A stretch of DNA of 64,000 nucleotides from Sphingomonas xinjiangensis. GTDB taxonomy: Bacteria > Pseudomonadota > Alphaproteobacteria > Sphingomonadales > Sphingomonadaceae. The stretch is from assembly GCF_014199255.1 (NCBI RefSeq), contig NZ_JACIJF010000004.1:1-64000 (forward strand). The letters are read 5' to 3'. Positions 28,590 to 38,116 of this stretch are shown piece after piece; position 1 is the first letter of the stretch, and the number at the start of each line of letters is the position of its first letter. The position numbers and the translations under genes are program-made. A model generated the notes under the pieces. The model ran no database searches, was not told the DNA's origin, and worked only from the letters and a program-made list of their open reading frames with translations.

Positions 28590-30329
28590 ATGCCATTCTC
28601 GACTCTCCCCCCGCTTCTCGCCGAAGCGCTTGCCGCGCGTGGTTACGCCGCGCCCACGCCCGTCCAGGCCGCCGTTCTCGAACCCGAGGCCAAGGGGCGC
28701 GACCTGATCGTGTCTGCCCAGACCGGGTCGGGCAAGACCGTCGCCTTCGGCATGGCCATGGCGCCCGACCTTCTGGGCGAAGACGGCCGCGTCATCCCCA
28801 GCCGCGAGCCGCACGCGCTGATCATCGCTCCCACCCGCGAGCTCGCGCTCCAGGTCAGCCGCGAGCTGATCTGGCTCTATGGCCCGACCGGTGCGCGCAT
28901 CGCCACCTGCGTGGGCGGGATGGATGCCTCGAAGGAGCGCCGCCAGCTCAGCCACGGCGCGCACATCGTCGTCGGCACCCCGGGCCGCCTTCGCGATCAC
29001 CTCGAACGTGGCGCGCTCGACCTGTCCGCGCTCAAGGCCGCCGTGCTCGACGAAGCCGACGAGATGCTCGACATGGGCTTTCGCGACGATCTCGAGCACA
29101 TCCTCGACGCCAGCCCGAACGAGCGCCGCACGCTGCTGTTCTCCGCGACGATGCCCAAGCCCATCGTCCAGCTCGCCAAGCGATACCAGAAGGATGCGCT
29201 GCGCATCTCCACGGTGGGCGAGGATCGCGGCCATGGCGACATCGCCTATCAGGCGGTGACCGTCAGCCCGTCGGAGATCGAGCATGCGGTCATCAACCTG
29301 CTGCGCTTCCATGAGGCGGAGACGGCGATGCTGTTCTGCGCCACGCGCGACAATGTCCGCCACCTGCATGCCACGCTGACCGAGCGCGGCTTCTCCGCCG
29401 TCGCGCTGTCGGGCGAGCACAGCCAGAACGAGCGCAACGCCGCGCTTCAGGCGCTGCGCGACCGCCGCGCCCGCGTCTGCGTCGCCACCGACGTTGCCGC
29501 GCGCGGCATCGATCTCCCCACGCTCACGCTGGTCGTCCATGTCGAGCTGCCGCGCGACGCCGAGACGCTGCAGCACCGTTCGGGCCGCACCGGCCGCGCG
29601 GGCAAGAAGGGCACCGCCGTCCTCATCGTCCCCTATCCGCGCCGCCGCCGGGTCGAGATGATGCTGCGCGGCGCGCGCATCAACGCCGAGTGGATCGACG
29701 CCCCGACGCCCGAGGCGATCCGCGCCCAGGATCATGAGCGCCTGCTCGCCGCCCTGCTCGCCCCTGTCGAGACCGACGAGGAGGACGTAGCGCTTGCCGA
29801 GCGCCTGATGGCCGAGAAGTCGCCGCAGGAGATCGCCGCCGCGCTGGTCCACGCGCACCGCGCGTCGATGCCGCAGCCCGAGGAGCTCAACGACCGCTCG
29901 CAGGGTGGCGATCGCGACGAGCGCCAGCCCGCGCGTCGCGAAGGCTTTGACGACATCGTGTGGTTCCGCATGGACGTGGGCCGCAACCAGAATGCCGATC
30001 CGCGCTGGATCCTCCCGCTGATCTGCCGCCGCGGCCACATCACCAAGAACGAAGTCGGCGCGATCCGCATCGGCCCGAACGAGACCGCGTTCCAGGTGCC
30101 CCGCGCGCTCGCCGCCAAGTTCCAGGCGTCGGTCGCCCGCACCGCCAGCGAAGACGACGATGTCCGTTTCGAAGTCTCCGAAGGCCCTGTGCAGCAGGGT
30201 GGACGCGCTCCGCGCGGCGGTCCGAATCGTCCGGCCGGCGGCGCCAACCGCCCCACCGGCGGCGCACGCGGCACGCACTCGGCCAAGCCTTACGTGCGCA
30301 AGGGCCCGCCCCGCGGTCCGCGCGCCTGA
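28590..30329 (+). CDS. DEAD-box RNA helicase with DbpA-type RNA-binding domain
   Basis: A 579-residue ATP-dependent RNA helicase. The core has Q-motif PTPVQ (Gln26), AQTGSGKT at 43-50, PTRELALQ, TPGR, DEAD at 155-158, SAT at 186-188, ARGID and HRSGRTGRAGKKG. Residues about 450-520 (DIVWFRMDVGRNQNADPRWI to FQVPRALAAKF) form a DbpA-like RNA-binding domain. The C-terminal 50 residues are a Gly/Arg/Pro-rich disordered tail. Together these point to a DbpA/CsdA-like factor for ribosome assembly or cold adaptation. The ribosome site before ATG 28590 is weak. Confidence 0.92.
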   Translation: MPFSTLPPLLAEALAARGYAAPTPVQAAVLEPEAKGRDLIVSAQTGSGKTVAFGMAMAPDLLGEDGRVIPSREPHALIIAPTRELALQVSRELIWLYGPTGARIATCVGGMDASKERRQLSHGAHIVVGTPGRLRDHLERGALDLSALKAAVLDEADEMLDMGFRDDLEHILDASPNERRTLLFSATMPKPIVQLAKRYQKDALRISTVGEDRGHGDIAYQAVTVSPSEIEHAVINLLRFHEAETAMLFCATRDNVRHLHATLTERGFSAVALSGEHSQNERNAALQALRDRRARVCVATDVAARGIDLPTLTLVVHVELPRDAETLQHRSGRTGRAGKKGTAVLIVPYPRRRRVEMMLRGARINAEWIDAPTPEAIRAQDHERLLAALLAPVETDEEDVALAERLMAEKSPQEIAAALVHAHRASMPQPEELNDRSQGGDRDERQPARREGFDDIVWFRMDVGRNQNADPRWILPLICRRGHITKNEVGAIRIGPNETAFQVPRALAAKFQASVARTASEDDDVRFEVSEGPVQQGGRAPRGGPNRPAGGANRPTGGARGTHSAKPYVRKGPPRGPRA

Positions 30330-30340
30330 GCGAGCCTGCA

Positions 30341-30442
30341 CTGTTCCCCGGCGAAGGCCGGGCGCAGTCGCAATGCGGGTCGCAAGGATGTGCACCGTCA
30401 CCTAAGCGCCGAAACTGGGCCCCAGCCTTCGCCGGGGAACAG
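30341..30442. repeat. Dispersed palindromic element
   Basis: Outer arms CTGTTCCCCGGCGAAGGC and GCCTTCGCCGGGGAACAG pair perfectly across about 60 bases. The 27-base right part (30414-30440) recurs almost unchanged, with two differences, at 35460-35486. Confidence 0.75.
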
Positions 30443-30469
30443 CCCGCGTATGAACTGGAGTAACGACCA

Positions 30470-30925
30470 GTGACCCAGCCCCGCATCCTGGTCGACGCCG
30501 ACGCCTGCCCGGTCAAGGACGAGATCTACAAGGTCGCCTGGCGCCACGAAGTGCCAGTGACGGTGGTCAGCAATCAGCATATCCGCGTGCCCCAGCACCC
30601 GCTGGTCAGCCGGATCGTGGTAAGCGACGCCTTCGACGCCGCCGATGATTGGATCGCGGAGCGTTCAGGCCCGGACGCAGTGGTGATCACCGCCGACATC
30701 CTGCTCGCCGATCGCGCGCTGAAGGCCGGCGCCCGCGTGCTCAGCCCCACCGGCAAGCCCTTCACCACCAGCTCGATCGGCAGCGCCATCGCCACCCGCG
30801 CCATCATGGCCGACCTGCGCGCCGGCGGCGACCAGATCGGCGGCCCCAAGCCGTTCGCAGCGGCGGACCGCTCGCGCTTCCTGCAAGCACTGGATGCGAT
30901 GCTGGTGGCGTTGAAGCGCACGTAA
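30470..30925 (+). CDS. UPF0178 (YaiI/YqxD) family protein
   Basis: A 151-residue member of the UPF0178/DUF188 family, a PIN-like fold: it opens ILVDADACPVK, then VVTVVSNQHIRVP-type and VITADILLADRAL, and PFTTSSIGSAIATR. The conserved Asp residues resemble nuclease active sites, but no activity is established to my knowledge. The GTG start has GGAG about 11 bases upstream. It lies between the repeat and the arsenic operon, which runs the other way. Confidence 0.88.
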   Translation: MTQPRILVDADACPVKDEIYKVAWRHEVPVTVVSNQHIRVPQHPLVSRIVVSDAFDAADDWIAERSGPDAVVITADILLADRALKAGARVLSPTGKPFTTSSIGSAIATRAIMADLRAGGDQIGGPKPFAAADRSRFLQALDAMLVALKRT

Positions 30926-30993
30926 CAAGGGCCGCTTGCGCCCGAAGCTCAACGATTCAGGATGTTCAAGCAAACCTAGAAGCTGCCCTTTGT

Positions 30994-31746
30994 TCAGCTT
31001 GAGGACTGCGGCGCTGTTGCGATGCTCGAAAGGTCGGTTGTGGCGCCCATCGGCTCGCCGGCTTCCTTCCGTTCGGAGTATCGATCGACCAGCTGCGCAG
31101 CGTGGGGCCGCAGCAGGATGGTGAAGCGAACCAGCTCCTCCATCACATCGACGATCCGATCATAATAGCTGGATGGCCTCATCCGGCCAGCGTCATCGAA
31201 CTCCGCGAACGCCTTGGCGACGCTCGACTGGTTCGGGATGGTGACCATCCGCATCCAGCGGCCGAGAACGCGCAGGGTGTTCACACTGTTGAACGACTGC
31301 GATCCTGCCGACACCTGCATGACCGCGAGCGTCCGGCCCTGCGTCGGCCGCATTCCACCCATCGAGAGCGGCAGGTGATCGATCTGCGTTTTCATGACGC
31401 CGGTGATTTGCCCATGGCGTTCGGGGCTGCACCACACCTGCCCCTCCGACCACATAAATAGTTCGCGCAGTTCGTGGATCGCCGGGTGATCGTCCCCGGG
31501 CACCTGGTCGGGGAGCGGCAGGGCCGAGGGATCGAAGATGCGCGTGTCCGCGCCGAAGAACCGCAGCAGGCGCGCCGCCTCCTCAACGCACAGCCGTGAA
31601 TAGGATCGCTCTCGCAGCGAGCCATAGAGCAGCAGGATCCGCGGGGGTGGGTCTCCTGCGCCCAGCCCGAGGGCCGGTCGGTCGAACGCGAACCGCCGAT
31701 CAAGCACGGGCAGGTGGTCGGGGTCGGAGAGGGTGCGCAGGGGCAT
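30994..31746 (-). CDS. arsH: ArsH NADPH-dependent FMN reductase
   Basis: A 250-residue flavoprotein that oxidises trivalent organoarsenicals and confers arsenic tolerance. The FMN phosphate loop [10 protein letters not shown] is at 41-50, and [16 protein letters not shown] and [12 protein letters not shown] are typical ArsH segments. Length fits the family. It is the last gene of the ars operon, 39 bases after arsB. Confidence 0.93.
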   Translation of the reverse strand: MPLRTLSDPDHLPVLDRRFAFDRPALGLGAGDPPPRILLLYGSLRERSYSRLCVEEAARLLRFFGADTRIFDPSALPLPDQVPGDDHPAIHELRELFMWSEGQVWCSPERHGQITGVMKTQIDHLPLSMGGMRPTQGRTLAVMQVSAGSQSFNSVNTLRVLGRWMRMVTIPNQSSVAKAFAEFDDAGRMRPSSYYDRIVDVMEELVRFTILLRPHAAQLVDRYSERKEAGEPMGATTDLSSIATAPQSSS

Positions 31747-31785
31747 CAGGCGGGTGTCCGGTTGAATTGTTGGAGGTCCACAGGG

Positions 31786-33072
31786 TCAAACGGCACCAAG
31801 CCGCAGCGCCAGCGCGGCGAGCGTTACCAGCAGCACCGGAACGGTCAGCGTCGCACCGACCCTGAAATAATAGCCCCAGCCGATGCGGATGCCCTTCTGC
31901 CCAAGCACGTGCAGCCACAACAGCGTCGCGAGCGAGCCGATCGGCGTGATCTTGGGGCCGAGGTCGCAGCCGATGACGTTGGCGTAGATCATCGCTTCCT
32001 TGACCGCGCCGGTGGCATGGGTGGCATCGATCGACAGCGCGCCGACGAGGACCGTAGGCATGTTGTTCATCACCGACGACAGCAAAGCGGCGATGATGCC
32101 GGTGCCGAACGCCGCGCCCCACACGCCCCCTTGGGCGGCGCGATCGAGGAGACCAGTGAGCTGGCCGGTCAACCCGGCATTCCGCAGGCCGTAGACGACC
32201 AGATACATGCCGAGCGAGAAGATCACGACCTGCCATGGCGCGCCGCGCAGCACCTTGCGGGTCTCGATAACGTGACCGCGCGCGGCGATGACGAGCAGCA
32301 GTACCGCGCCGGCAGCGGCGACGGCACTGACCGGCACGCCGATGGGTTCGAGGAGGAAGAATCCCGCCAGCAGGGCGGCGAGGACGGTCCAGCCGGCCCT
32401 GAACGTGGCGCGATCGCGGATCGCGTCGGCCGGTGCGCGGAGTTGCGTCAGGTCGTACGATGGCGGCACGTCGCGGCGGAAGAACAGCAGCAGCACCACG
32501 AGCGTCGCGGCGATGGACGCGAGGTCGACCGGTACCATCACGGACGCATAGTCGGCGAAGCCGATGCGGAAGAAGTCGGCCGACACGATATTGACCAGGT
32601 TGGAGACGATCAAAGGCAAGCTTGCCGTGTCGGCGACGAACCCCGCCGCCATGACGAACGCCAGCGTCGCCCTATCGCGATAGCCGAGCGCGCGCAGCAT
32701 CGCGATCACGATCGGCGTCAGGATCAGCGCCGCGCCATCGTTGGCGAACAGCGCCGAAACCGCGGCGCCAAGCAGTACGATCAGGACGAACAGCCGTCGG
32801 CCATGCCCGCCGCCCCAGCGCGCGACGTGGAGCGCCGCCCATTCGAAGAACCCCGCCTCGTCCAACAGCAGGCTGACGATGATGATCGCGACGAAGGTCG
32901 CGGTCGCGTTCCAGACGATGCCCCACACGACCGGAATGTCGGAGAGCGAGACGATCCCGACGATCAGCGCCACTGCCGCGCCGCCCATCGCGCTCCACCC
33001 GATGCCCAGGCCGCGGGGCTGCCAGATGACGAGCGTGATCGTGACGATGAAGATGGCTAGGGCGAGGAGCAT
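31786..33072 (-). CDS. arsB: Arsenite efflux permease ArsB
   Basis: A 428-residue inner-membrane transporter of the ArsB/NhaD (IT) superfamily, with about 11-12 hydrophobic segments from the first residue. Family motifs are [15 protein letters not shown] in the middle of the N-terminal half and [11 protein letters not shown] in the C-terminal half, the paired Asn-rich hairpins of this fold. It exports arsenite, alone or with an ArsA ATPase, which is not present here. Its start shares one base with the arsC stop (TGATG). Confidence 0.95.
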   Translation of the reverse strand: MLLALAIFIVTITLVIWQPRGLGIGWSAMGGAAVALIVGIVSLSDIPVVWGIVWNATATFVAIIIVSLLLDEAGFFEWAALHVARWGGGHGRRLFVLIVLLGAAVSALFANDGAALILTPIVIAMLRALGYRDRATLAFVMAAGFVADTASLPLIVSNLVNIVSADFFRIGFADYASVMVPVDLASIAATLVVLLLFFRRDVPPSYDLTQLRAPADAIRDRATFRAGWTVLAALLAGFFLLEPIGVPVSAVAAAGAVLLLVIAARGHVIETRKVLRGAPWQVVIFSLGMYLVVYGLRNAGLTGQLTGLLDRAAQGGVWGAAFGTGIIAALLSSVMNNMPTVLVGALSIDATHATGAVKEAMIYANVIGCDLGPKITPIGSLATLLWLHVLGQKGIRIGWGYYFRVGATLTVPVLLVTLAALALRLGAV

Positions 33073-33512
33073 CAGGCGATGCGCTGCCCGGAGGCGTCCA
33101 CCACCTGCTCCCCATCCTCCTTGACGAACGCGCCCTGCTGCGGCTCGGGCAGCAGATCGAGAACGGCCTCGGACGGACGGCAGAGCCGCACGCCGAGCGG
33201 CGAGACGACCAGCGGCCGATTGATGAGAACCGGGTGCGCCATCATGGCGTCGAGCAGCGCGTCGTCGCTCAGCGACGGGTCGCCCAGGCCCAGTTCGGCG
33301 TAGGGCGTGCCCTTCTCGCGCAGCAGATCGCGGGGGGTGACGCCGGCGCGGTCGATCAGGTCAGCCAGCAGCGCACGGGACGGCGGGGTCTTCAGATACT
33401 CGACGACGTGCGGCTCGATCCCCGCGTTGCGGATCATCGCCAGCGTGTTGCGCGACGTGCCGCAGTCGGGGTTGTGGTAGATCACGATGTCAGCGGCCGT
33501 GGGGTTGACCAT
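33072..33512 (-). CDS. arsC: Glutaredoxin-dependent arsenate reductase
   Basis: A 146-residue ArsC of the E. coli plasmid type, reducing arsenate to arsenite with glutaredoxin. The catalytic Cys17 lies in [12 protein letters not shown]; the arginines RPLVV and VRLCRPSE at the C-terminal side bind arsenate. The ATG at 33512 has GGAAG 5 bases upstream, and the gene starts 10 bases after arsR. A glutaredoxin gene is present elsewhere in the window at 43.5 kb. Confidence 0.94.
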   Translation of the reverse strand: MVNPTAADIVIYHNPDCGTSRNTLAMIRNAGIEPHVVEYLKTPPSRALLADLIDRAGVTPRDLLREKGTPYAELGLGDPSLSDDALLDAMMAHPVLINRPLVVSPLGVRLCRPSEAVLDLLPEPQQGAFVKEDGEQVVDASGQRIA

Positions 33513-33522
33513 GGGGCTTCCT

Positions 33523-33855
33523 TCAGCAGCAGGGGGTGAGTTCGGCGAGGAGCGGTGCGCAAAGCTCCGGCGAGCCGGCACAGCAGTCCTTGACCAGAAA
33601 CAGCGTAAGCGCCCGCAGGCCGTCCAGGTCGGCACGGTAGATGATGGAGCGGCTGTGCCGCTCAGATCGCACGATGCCGGCGCGTGAGAGGATCCCAAGG
33701 TGAGCCGACATGGTGTTCTGTGGCACGTCGAGCTGCCTTGCGATCTCCCCCGCCGGCAGGCCATCCGGCTCATGCCGCACCAGCAGCCGGAACGCGTCCA
33801 GCCGCGTACCTTGCGCGAGCGCACCGAAAGCGGCGATAGCCGAATTACTTTCCAT
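33523..33855 (-). CDS. arsR: ArsR-family arsenite-responsive repressor
   Basis: A 110-residue winged-helix repressor: ALAQGTRLDAFRLL, the recognition helix region LDVPQNTMSAHLGILSRAG, and the wing RSIIYRADL. The usual ELCVC metal site in the DNA-binding helix is absent. Instead cysteines cluster at the C-terminus: Cys91-Cys92, Cys99 and Cys109-Cys110. The first three match the spacing style of the Acidithiobacillus ArsR arsenite site. It heads arsR-arsC-arsB-arsH, and a palindrome covers its start codon, suggesting autorepression. Confidence 0.93.
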   Translation of the reverse strand: MESNSAIAAFGALAQGTRLDAFRLLVRHEPDGLPAGEIARQLDVPQNTMSAHLGILSRAGIVRSERHSRSIIYRADLDGLRALTLFLVKDCCAGSPELCAPLLAELTPCC

Positions 33856-33878
33856 ATATCCGGCATAAACGATATATG
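33853..33878 (-). promoter_or_regulatory. Probable ArsR operator overlapping the arsR start
   Basis: An 8-bp inverted repeat CATATATC-N10-GATATATG; the final ATG on the minus strand is the arsR start codon. It is AT-rich in a GC-rich region and lies where a repressor would block transcription or initiation. Confidence 0.6.
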
Positions 33879-33995
33879 CGAAGTGCAGCTAGTAAATAAG
33901 TTGCTGGCCCGCTTTCGCCGATCCGCGCGTCCAGAGCCCCGTTGCCCTCAACCCCGCGCGTTCCTAAGCTCCCTTGAACGCAGATCGAGGCCACC

Positions 33996-35345
33996 ATGCA
34001 CAAGCTGAACACCTTACTCCTCGCCGCCGCCAGCGCGTCCATCCTCAGCATCCCTGCTCAGGCCCAAACCGTCAGTGAACCCTCCGTCCGCGGCCACGTC
34101 TCCTACCTCGCCGGCCCCGCCCTGCGCGGCCGCGGCAGCGCGACGCCGGACGAAGCCGCGGCGGCGGCGTATGTCGCGGCGATGTTCCGCGGCTATGGGC
34201 TCCAGCCCGCACCCGGGATGACCGGCTATACGCAAAGCGCCGACGTCACCGCGCTCAAGCTCGACGGCCCGGCACTGCTCACTGCCAATGGCGTGGCGGT
34301 CGATGCGCCTTTGCTGTTCTCCTCCACCGGCCGGCCCATCACGGGCACGCTGAGCGTATTCGCCGGCAACGATCCCAAGCAGATTGCCGGCGCTGTGGTG
34401 ATCCTCTCCGGCACCGGCATCAATCCACTGCGTGTCGCCGGCGCGGTTGATCCTGCAAAGACCAGGCTCGTCATCGTCCGCGCCACCCCCGAAGTGCGTG
34501 ACTATTATCAGAAGATCGGCGGCGCGCCGCGCCTGCCGCGCACCTTCAAGGGCGAGGCGCCTAGCCCGCGCCCCACCGTGGTCGCGCTGCCCGATGCCGC
34601 GTTCGACGCGCTCGCCGCACAGCCGGGCGCCGACATTGCGCTCACCCTGCCCGGGCTGGTCGAGCAGCAGCTGGTCACCACCAATGCGATCGGCTGGCTG
34701 CCGGGCACCGATCCCAGCGCTGGCATGCTGCTGGTCTCGGCGCATCTCGACCATCTCGGCGTCCGTCCTGACGGGCAGGTGATGTACGGCGCCAATGACG
34801 ATGCATCGGGCACCGCGGCGGTGATCGAGTTGGCCAAGGCGCTGGCGCAGGGCAAGAAGCTGCGCCGGAGCGTGCTGTTCGTCGCCTATGGCAGCGAGGA
34901 AGCCGGCGGCTTCGGCGCGCGGAAGTTCATTGCGAACCCGCCGGTGCCGCTCGAAACGCTGGTCGCCAATCTGGAGATCGAGATGATCGGCGAGCAGGAC
35001 CCCAAGCTGCCCGCCGGCACGATGATGATGACCGGCTATGACCGCTCGACCTTTGGCGAGACGCTGAAGGCGCATGGCGCGCTGGTGACCGCCGATCCCT
35101 ACCCCGAGCAGAACTTCTTCCAGCGATCGGACAATTACGCGCTCGCGCAGAAGGGCATCGTCGCGCACACCGTGTCGGGCTGGGCCGTGGTGCCGACCTA
35201 TCACACGCCCGAGGATACGGTGGAGCGGCTCGACCTCCCCTTCATGACCCGCGCGATCCAGTCGCTGGTGGCGCCGCTGCGCAGCCTGGCGAACAGCCGC
35301 GCCAAGCCTGAATGGAAGCCGGGCGGCAAGCCGGTGGCGGAGTGA
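33996..35345 (+). CDS. Secreted M28-family metallopeptidase
   Basis: A 449-residue exported aminopeptidase-type enzyme. The signal peptide ends at AQA after about 23 residues. The zinc-binding set of the M28 fold is visible as SAHLDHLG, GANDDASG, YGSEEAGG, EIEMIGEQDP and the last ligand in YHTPEDT. A PA-like insert domain lies between about 90 and 230. The substrate is unknown; such enzymes trim peptides in the periplasm. It is a single-gene unit ending in a hairpin at 35356. Confidence 0.88.
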   Translation: MHKLNTLLLAAASASILSIPAQAQTVSEPSVRGHVSYLAGPALRGRGSATPDEAAAAAYVAAMFRGYGLQPAPGMTGYTQSADVTALKLDGPALLTANGVAVDAPLLFSSTGRPITGTLSVFAGNDPKQIAGAVVILSGTGINPLRVAGAVDPAKTRLVIVRATPEVRDYYQKIGGAPRLPRTFKGEAPSPRPTVVALPDAAFDALAAQPGADIALTLPGLVEQQLVTTNAIGWLPGTDPSAGMLLVSAHLDHLGVRPDGQVMYGANDDASGTAAVIELAKALAQGKKLRRSVLFVAYGSEEAGGFGARKFIANPPVPLETLVANLEIEMIGEQDPKLPAGTMMMTGYDRSTFGETLKAHGALVTADPYPEQNFFQRSDNYALAQKGIVAHTVSGWAVVPTYHTPEDTVERLDLPFMTRAIQSLVAPLRSLANSRAKPEWKPGGKPVAE

Positions 35346-35355
35346 CGTTGAAAAT

Positions 35356-35376
35356 CCTCTCCCGAAGGGGGAGGAA
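35356..35376 (+). terminator. Terminator hairpin after the M28 peptidase
   Basis: TCCTCTCCC and GGGGGAGGA pair with one T-G wobble and a loop of about 3 bases, 10 bases past the stop codon. Confidence 0.5.
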
Positions 35377-35389
35377 TGACGCTTCCACT

Positions 35390-35486
35390 TTCCCGGCGAA
35401 GGCCGGGCCCAGCCGCCACCCAGGCTGAGATGGCGCCGCGCTTTTGCCAGTGCAACGCGACTGGGCCCCGGCCTCCGCCGGGGAAC
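35390..35486. repeat. Dispersed palindromic element upstream of otsB
   Basis: Arms TTCCCGGCGAAGGCCGGGCC and GGGCCCCGGCCTCCGCCGGG flank about 45 bases. The right 27 bases (35460-35486) match those at 30414-30440 at 25 positions. Confidence 0.75.
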
Positions 35487-35573
35487 TGGTTCGGGATAGG
35501 GCTTCGTCCTTCAAACTATCGCCGGATTCCCACAGGGGTTCCCATCCGCGCCCCGGTGCGTCAGGAGGCCCGC

Positions 35574-36323
35574 ATGCCCCACGCCACCCTGCCCCCGCCG
35601 CCGGCCGACCTTCTCGACGGCGCCAGCCTGTTCCTCGACTTCGACGGCACGCTGGTCGAACTCGCCGACCGCCCCGATGCGGTAGCCGTCGACGACCGCC
35701 TTCACGCCCTCATGCGGAGCCTCGCTGCCCGCCTCGATGGCCGTGTGGCCATCGTCAGCGGGCGTCCCGCCGAACAGATCCACGCGCTGTTCGGCAGCGA
35801 GGGGATGACCGTCGTCGGCAGCCACGGCATGGAGTTCCGCTGGAACGATGGCCGGGTCCGGGTCGCCGATCGCCCGGAGGGCATGGCGCAAGCGCTCGCC
35901 GCGATGCACGCGCTCGCCGACCGCACGCCCGGCATGCTGGTGGAGGACAAGCCGCTGGGCGCCGCGCTGCATTTCCGCATGGCGCCCGATGCGGAGGAAG
36001 CCGCCCAGGCACTGGCCAGCGAAATGGCCGCACGCCACAATCTCCACCTCCAGCCCGGCAAGATGATGGTCGAGGTTCGCGCGGGCGGCGGCGACAAGGG
36101 CGCGGCGATCCGGACGCTAATGGCGGAACCCGAACTCGCCTCCACGCGTCCCTTGTTCATGGGAGACGATCACACGGACGAGCCCGGCTTCGAAGCCGTC
36201 GCGGCTCTGGGTGGCGCCGGCATCCTTGTCGGGGCGTCCCGTCCAACCGACGCGACCTATCGTTTGAATGATGTCCAGGCGACGCTCGCCTGGCTTGAAG
36301 CCGCCTGTGGGAGTGCTGCATGA
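35574..36323 (+). CDS. otsB: Trehalose-6-phosphate phosphatase
   Basis: A 249-residue HAD phosphatase releasing trehalose. FLDFDGTLVEL carries the nucleophile Asp22 and acid Asp24, IVSGRP is motif II, VVGSHGMEFR is typical for OtsB, and MGDDHTDEPGF is the metal site. The ATG at 35574 has AGGAGG 6 bases upstream. It is the first gene of otsB-GH15-otsA, each overlapping the next by 4 bases. Confidence 0.94.
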   Translation: MPHATLPPPPADLLDGASLFLDFDGTLVELADRPDAVAVDDRLHALMRSLAARLDGRVAIVSGRPAEQIHALFGSEGMTVVGSHGMEFRWNDGRVRVADRPEGMAQALAAMHALADRTPGMLVEDKPLGAALHFRMAPDAEEAAQALASEMAARHNLHLQPGKMMVEVRAGGGDKGAAIRTLMAEPELASTRPLFMGDDHTDEPGFEAVAALGGAGILVGASRPTDATYRLNDVQATLAWLEAACGSAA

Positions 36324-38116
36324 CGACCAATCTCGACCTTTGGCCGATCGGCAATTGCCAGGTCAGCGCGCTGATCGACCGCGCCGGCCAGTTCGTGTGG
36401 GGCTGCGTGCCGCGCGTCGACGGCGATCCGATCTTCTCGGCATTGGTCGGCGGCCCCGATACCGCGGCTCCAGATGCCACGGGCCTATGGGCGATCGACC
36501 TGGAGGACTGCGCGTCCACTGAGCAGCATTACCTGCGCAACACGCCGGTCCTGGTCACCCGGCACACCGATTCCGCGGGAAACGCAATCGAGATCGTCGA
36601 TTTCTGCCCGTATTTTCGCCGCTCCAACCGCACCTATCGCCCCACCGCCTATGCCCGGATCGTGCGGCCGGTGACCGGCAGTCCGCGCATCCGTGTCCGC
36701 CTGCGCCCCTCCTGTGGTTGGGGCGGCGCCTGCAACCAGCGGATCGGCGGATCAAACCATATTCGCTATACGATGGAAGCACTTACCATGCGCCTCACCA
36801 CCACCGCGCCGGTGGGTCTGGTGCATGAGGAGCGCCTGTTCCGCCTCGAACGCCCCCTCCACTTCTTCCTCGGCCCCGACGAAAGCTTCAGCGGCGAACT
36901 CGCAAGCAGCGTCGACGAGATGCTGGCCAACACCACACATGAATGGCAGGAATGGGTCCGAGGATTAGCCATCCCGCTGGAATGGCAGGACGTCGTGATC
37001 CGCTCGGCAATCAGCCTGAAACTGTGCCAGCACGAGGAAACCGGCGCGATCGTCGCCGCGCTCACCACCTCCATCCCCGAACATGCCGGCTCCGAGCGGA
37101 ACTGGGATTACCGCTATTGCTGGATTCGCGATGCCTATTACACCGTTCAGGCGCTCAACCGCCTCGGCGCGCTCGATGTGCTCGAAGGCTATCTGGTCTA
37201 CCTCCGCAACATCGTCGACAGTGCCAAGGGCGGCCACATCCAGCCGCTCTACGGCGTGCTCGGTGAAGCGACGCTGGAGGAAGGCTTTGCCGAAAAGCTC
37301 CCCGGCTATCGCGGCATGGGCCCAGTCCGCGTCGGCAACCAGGCTTATGAGCAGATCCAGCACGACGCCTATGGCCAGATCGTCCTGTCCAACGTCCAGG
37401 CGTTCTTCGATCAGCGGCTGTTCCGCATGGCTGGCGTCGAGGACTTCGAGGCGCTGGAGCGTGTCGGCGAGCGCGCGTGGCAGAATTACGACCAGCCTGA
37501 CGCCGGGCTGTGGGAGCTGCGCACCCGCCAGAGCGTCCACACCTATTCGTCAGCGATGTGTTGGGCCGCGTGCGACCGGCTTGCCAACGCCGCTGAAGTG
37601 CTCAAGCTTCAGGATCGCCGCGCCTTCTGGCAAGAGCGCGCCGACCACATCCGCGAGCATATCGAGCGCACGGCCTGGCGCGAGGACACCCGCCGCATGT
37701 CGGCCACCTTCTCGGGCGACGATCTCGACGCCAGCTTGATCCAGCTGCTCGACCTGCGCTTTCTCTCCCCGGACGATCAGCGCTTCAAGGACACGCTCAC
37801 CGCGGTCGAGGCGGGCCTGCGCCGCGGCTCGCACATGCTGCGCTATGACACCGAGGACGATTTTGGCCTGCCCGAGACCGCCTTCAATGTCTGCACCTTC
37901 TGGCTGATCGAGGCGCTGCACTTCACCGGCCGCAGCGCCGACGCACGGGCTTTGTTCGAGGAGATGCTCGCCCGCCGCACCGCGGCCGGGCTGCTCTCAG
38001 AGGATATCGATCCGGTCACCTCCGAGCTTTGGGGCAATTACCCGCAGACCTATTCGCTGGTCGGTATGATCAACTGCGCGGTCCTGCTCAGCAAGCCCTG
38101 GAGTGCGATCCGTTGA
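36320..38116 (+). CDS. GH15-family glucoamylase or trehalase-like enzyme
   Basis: A 598-residue family 15 glycoside hydrolase. The N-terminal beta-sandwich of the trehalase-like type (about 1-210) begins LDLWPIGNCQVSALIDRAG; the (alpha/alpha)6 barrel follows with SERNWDYRYCWIRDA, the signature around the substrate site, and a late LSEDIDPVTSELWGNYPQTYS holding the catalytic base glutamate. No signal peptide is seen, so it is cytoplasmic. Its place between otsB and otsA, coupled to both, suggests trehalose or maltooligosaccharide turnover; in mycobacteria a GH15 enzyme is a trehalase. The exact substrate is uncertain. Confidence 0.88.
   Translation: MTTNLDLWPIGNCQVSALIDRAGQFVWGCVPRVDGDPIFSALVGGPDTAAPDATGLWAIDLEDCASTEQHYLRNTPVLVTRHTDSAGNAIEIVDFCPYFRRSNRTYRPTAYARIVRPVTGSPRIRVRLRPSCGWGGACNQRIGGSNHIRYTMEALTMRLTTTAPVGLVHEERLFRLERPLHFFLGPDESFSGELASSVDEMLANTTHEWQEWVRGLAIPLEWQDVVIRSAISLKLCQHEETGAIVAALTTSIPEHAGSERNWDYRYCWIRDAYYTVQALNRLGALDVLEGYLVYLRNIVDSAKGGHIQPLYGVLGEATLEEGFAEKLPGYRGMGPVRVGNQAYEQIQHDAYGQIVLSNVQAFFDQRLFRMAGVEDFEALERVGERAWQNYDQPDAGLWELRTRQSVHTYSSAMCWAACDRLANAAEVLKLQDRRAFWQERADHIREHIERTAWREDTRRMSATFSGDDLDASLIQLLDLRFLSPDDQRFKDTLTAVEAGLRRGSHMLRYDTEDDFGLPETAFNVCTFWLIEALHFTGRSADARALFEEMLARRTAAGLLSEDIDPVTSELWGNYPQTYSLVGMINCAVLLSKPWSAIR

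Noticed and set aside
28377..30401. 674-codon open frame on the minus strand opposite the DEAD-box helicase
   Set aside because: Antisense shadow; low-complexity Arg/Ala/Gly sequence, no ribosome site.
31714..33060. 448-codon open frame on the plus strand opposite arsB
   Set aside because: Charged, repetitive shadow of a membrane-protein gene; no independent start signal.
33714..33760. Separate fusion of arsC and arsR in one frame
   Set aside because: The arsC frame is open upstream to 33866, but the ATG at 33512 with its own ribosome site and the clear ArsR protein in another frame explain it.
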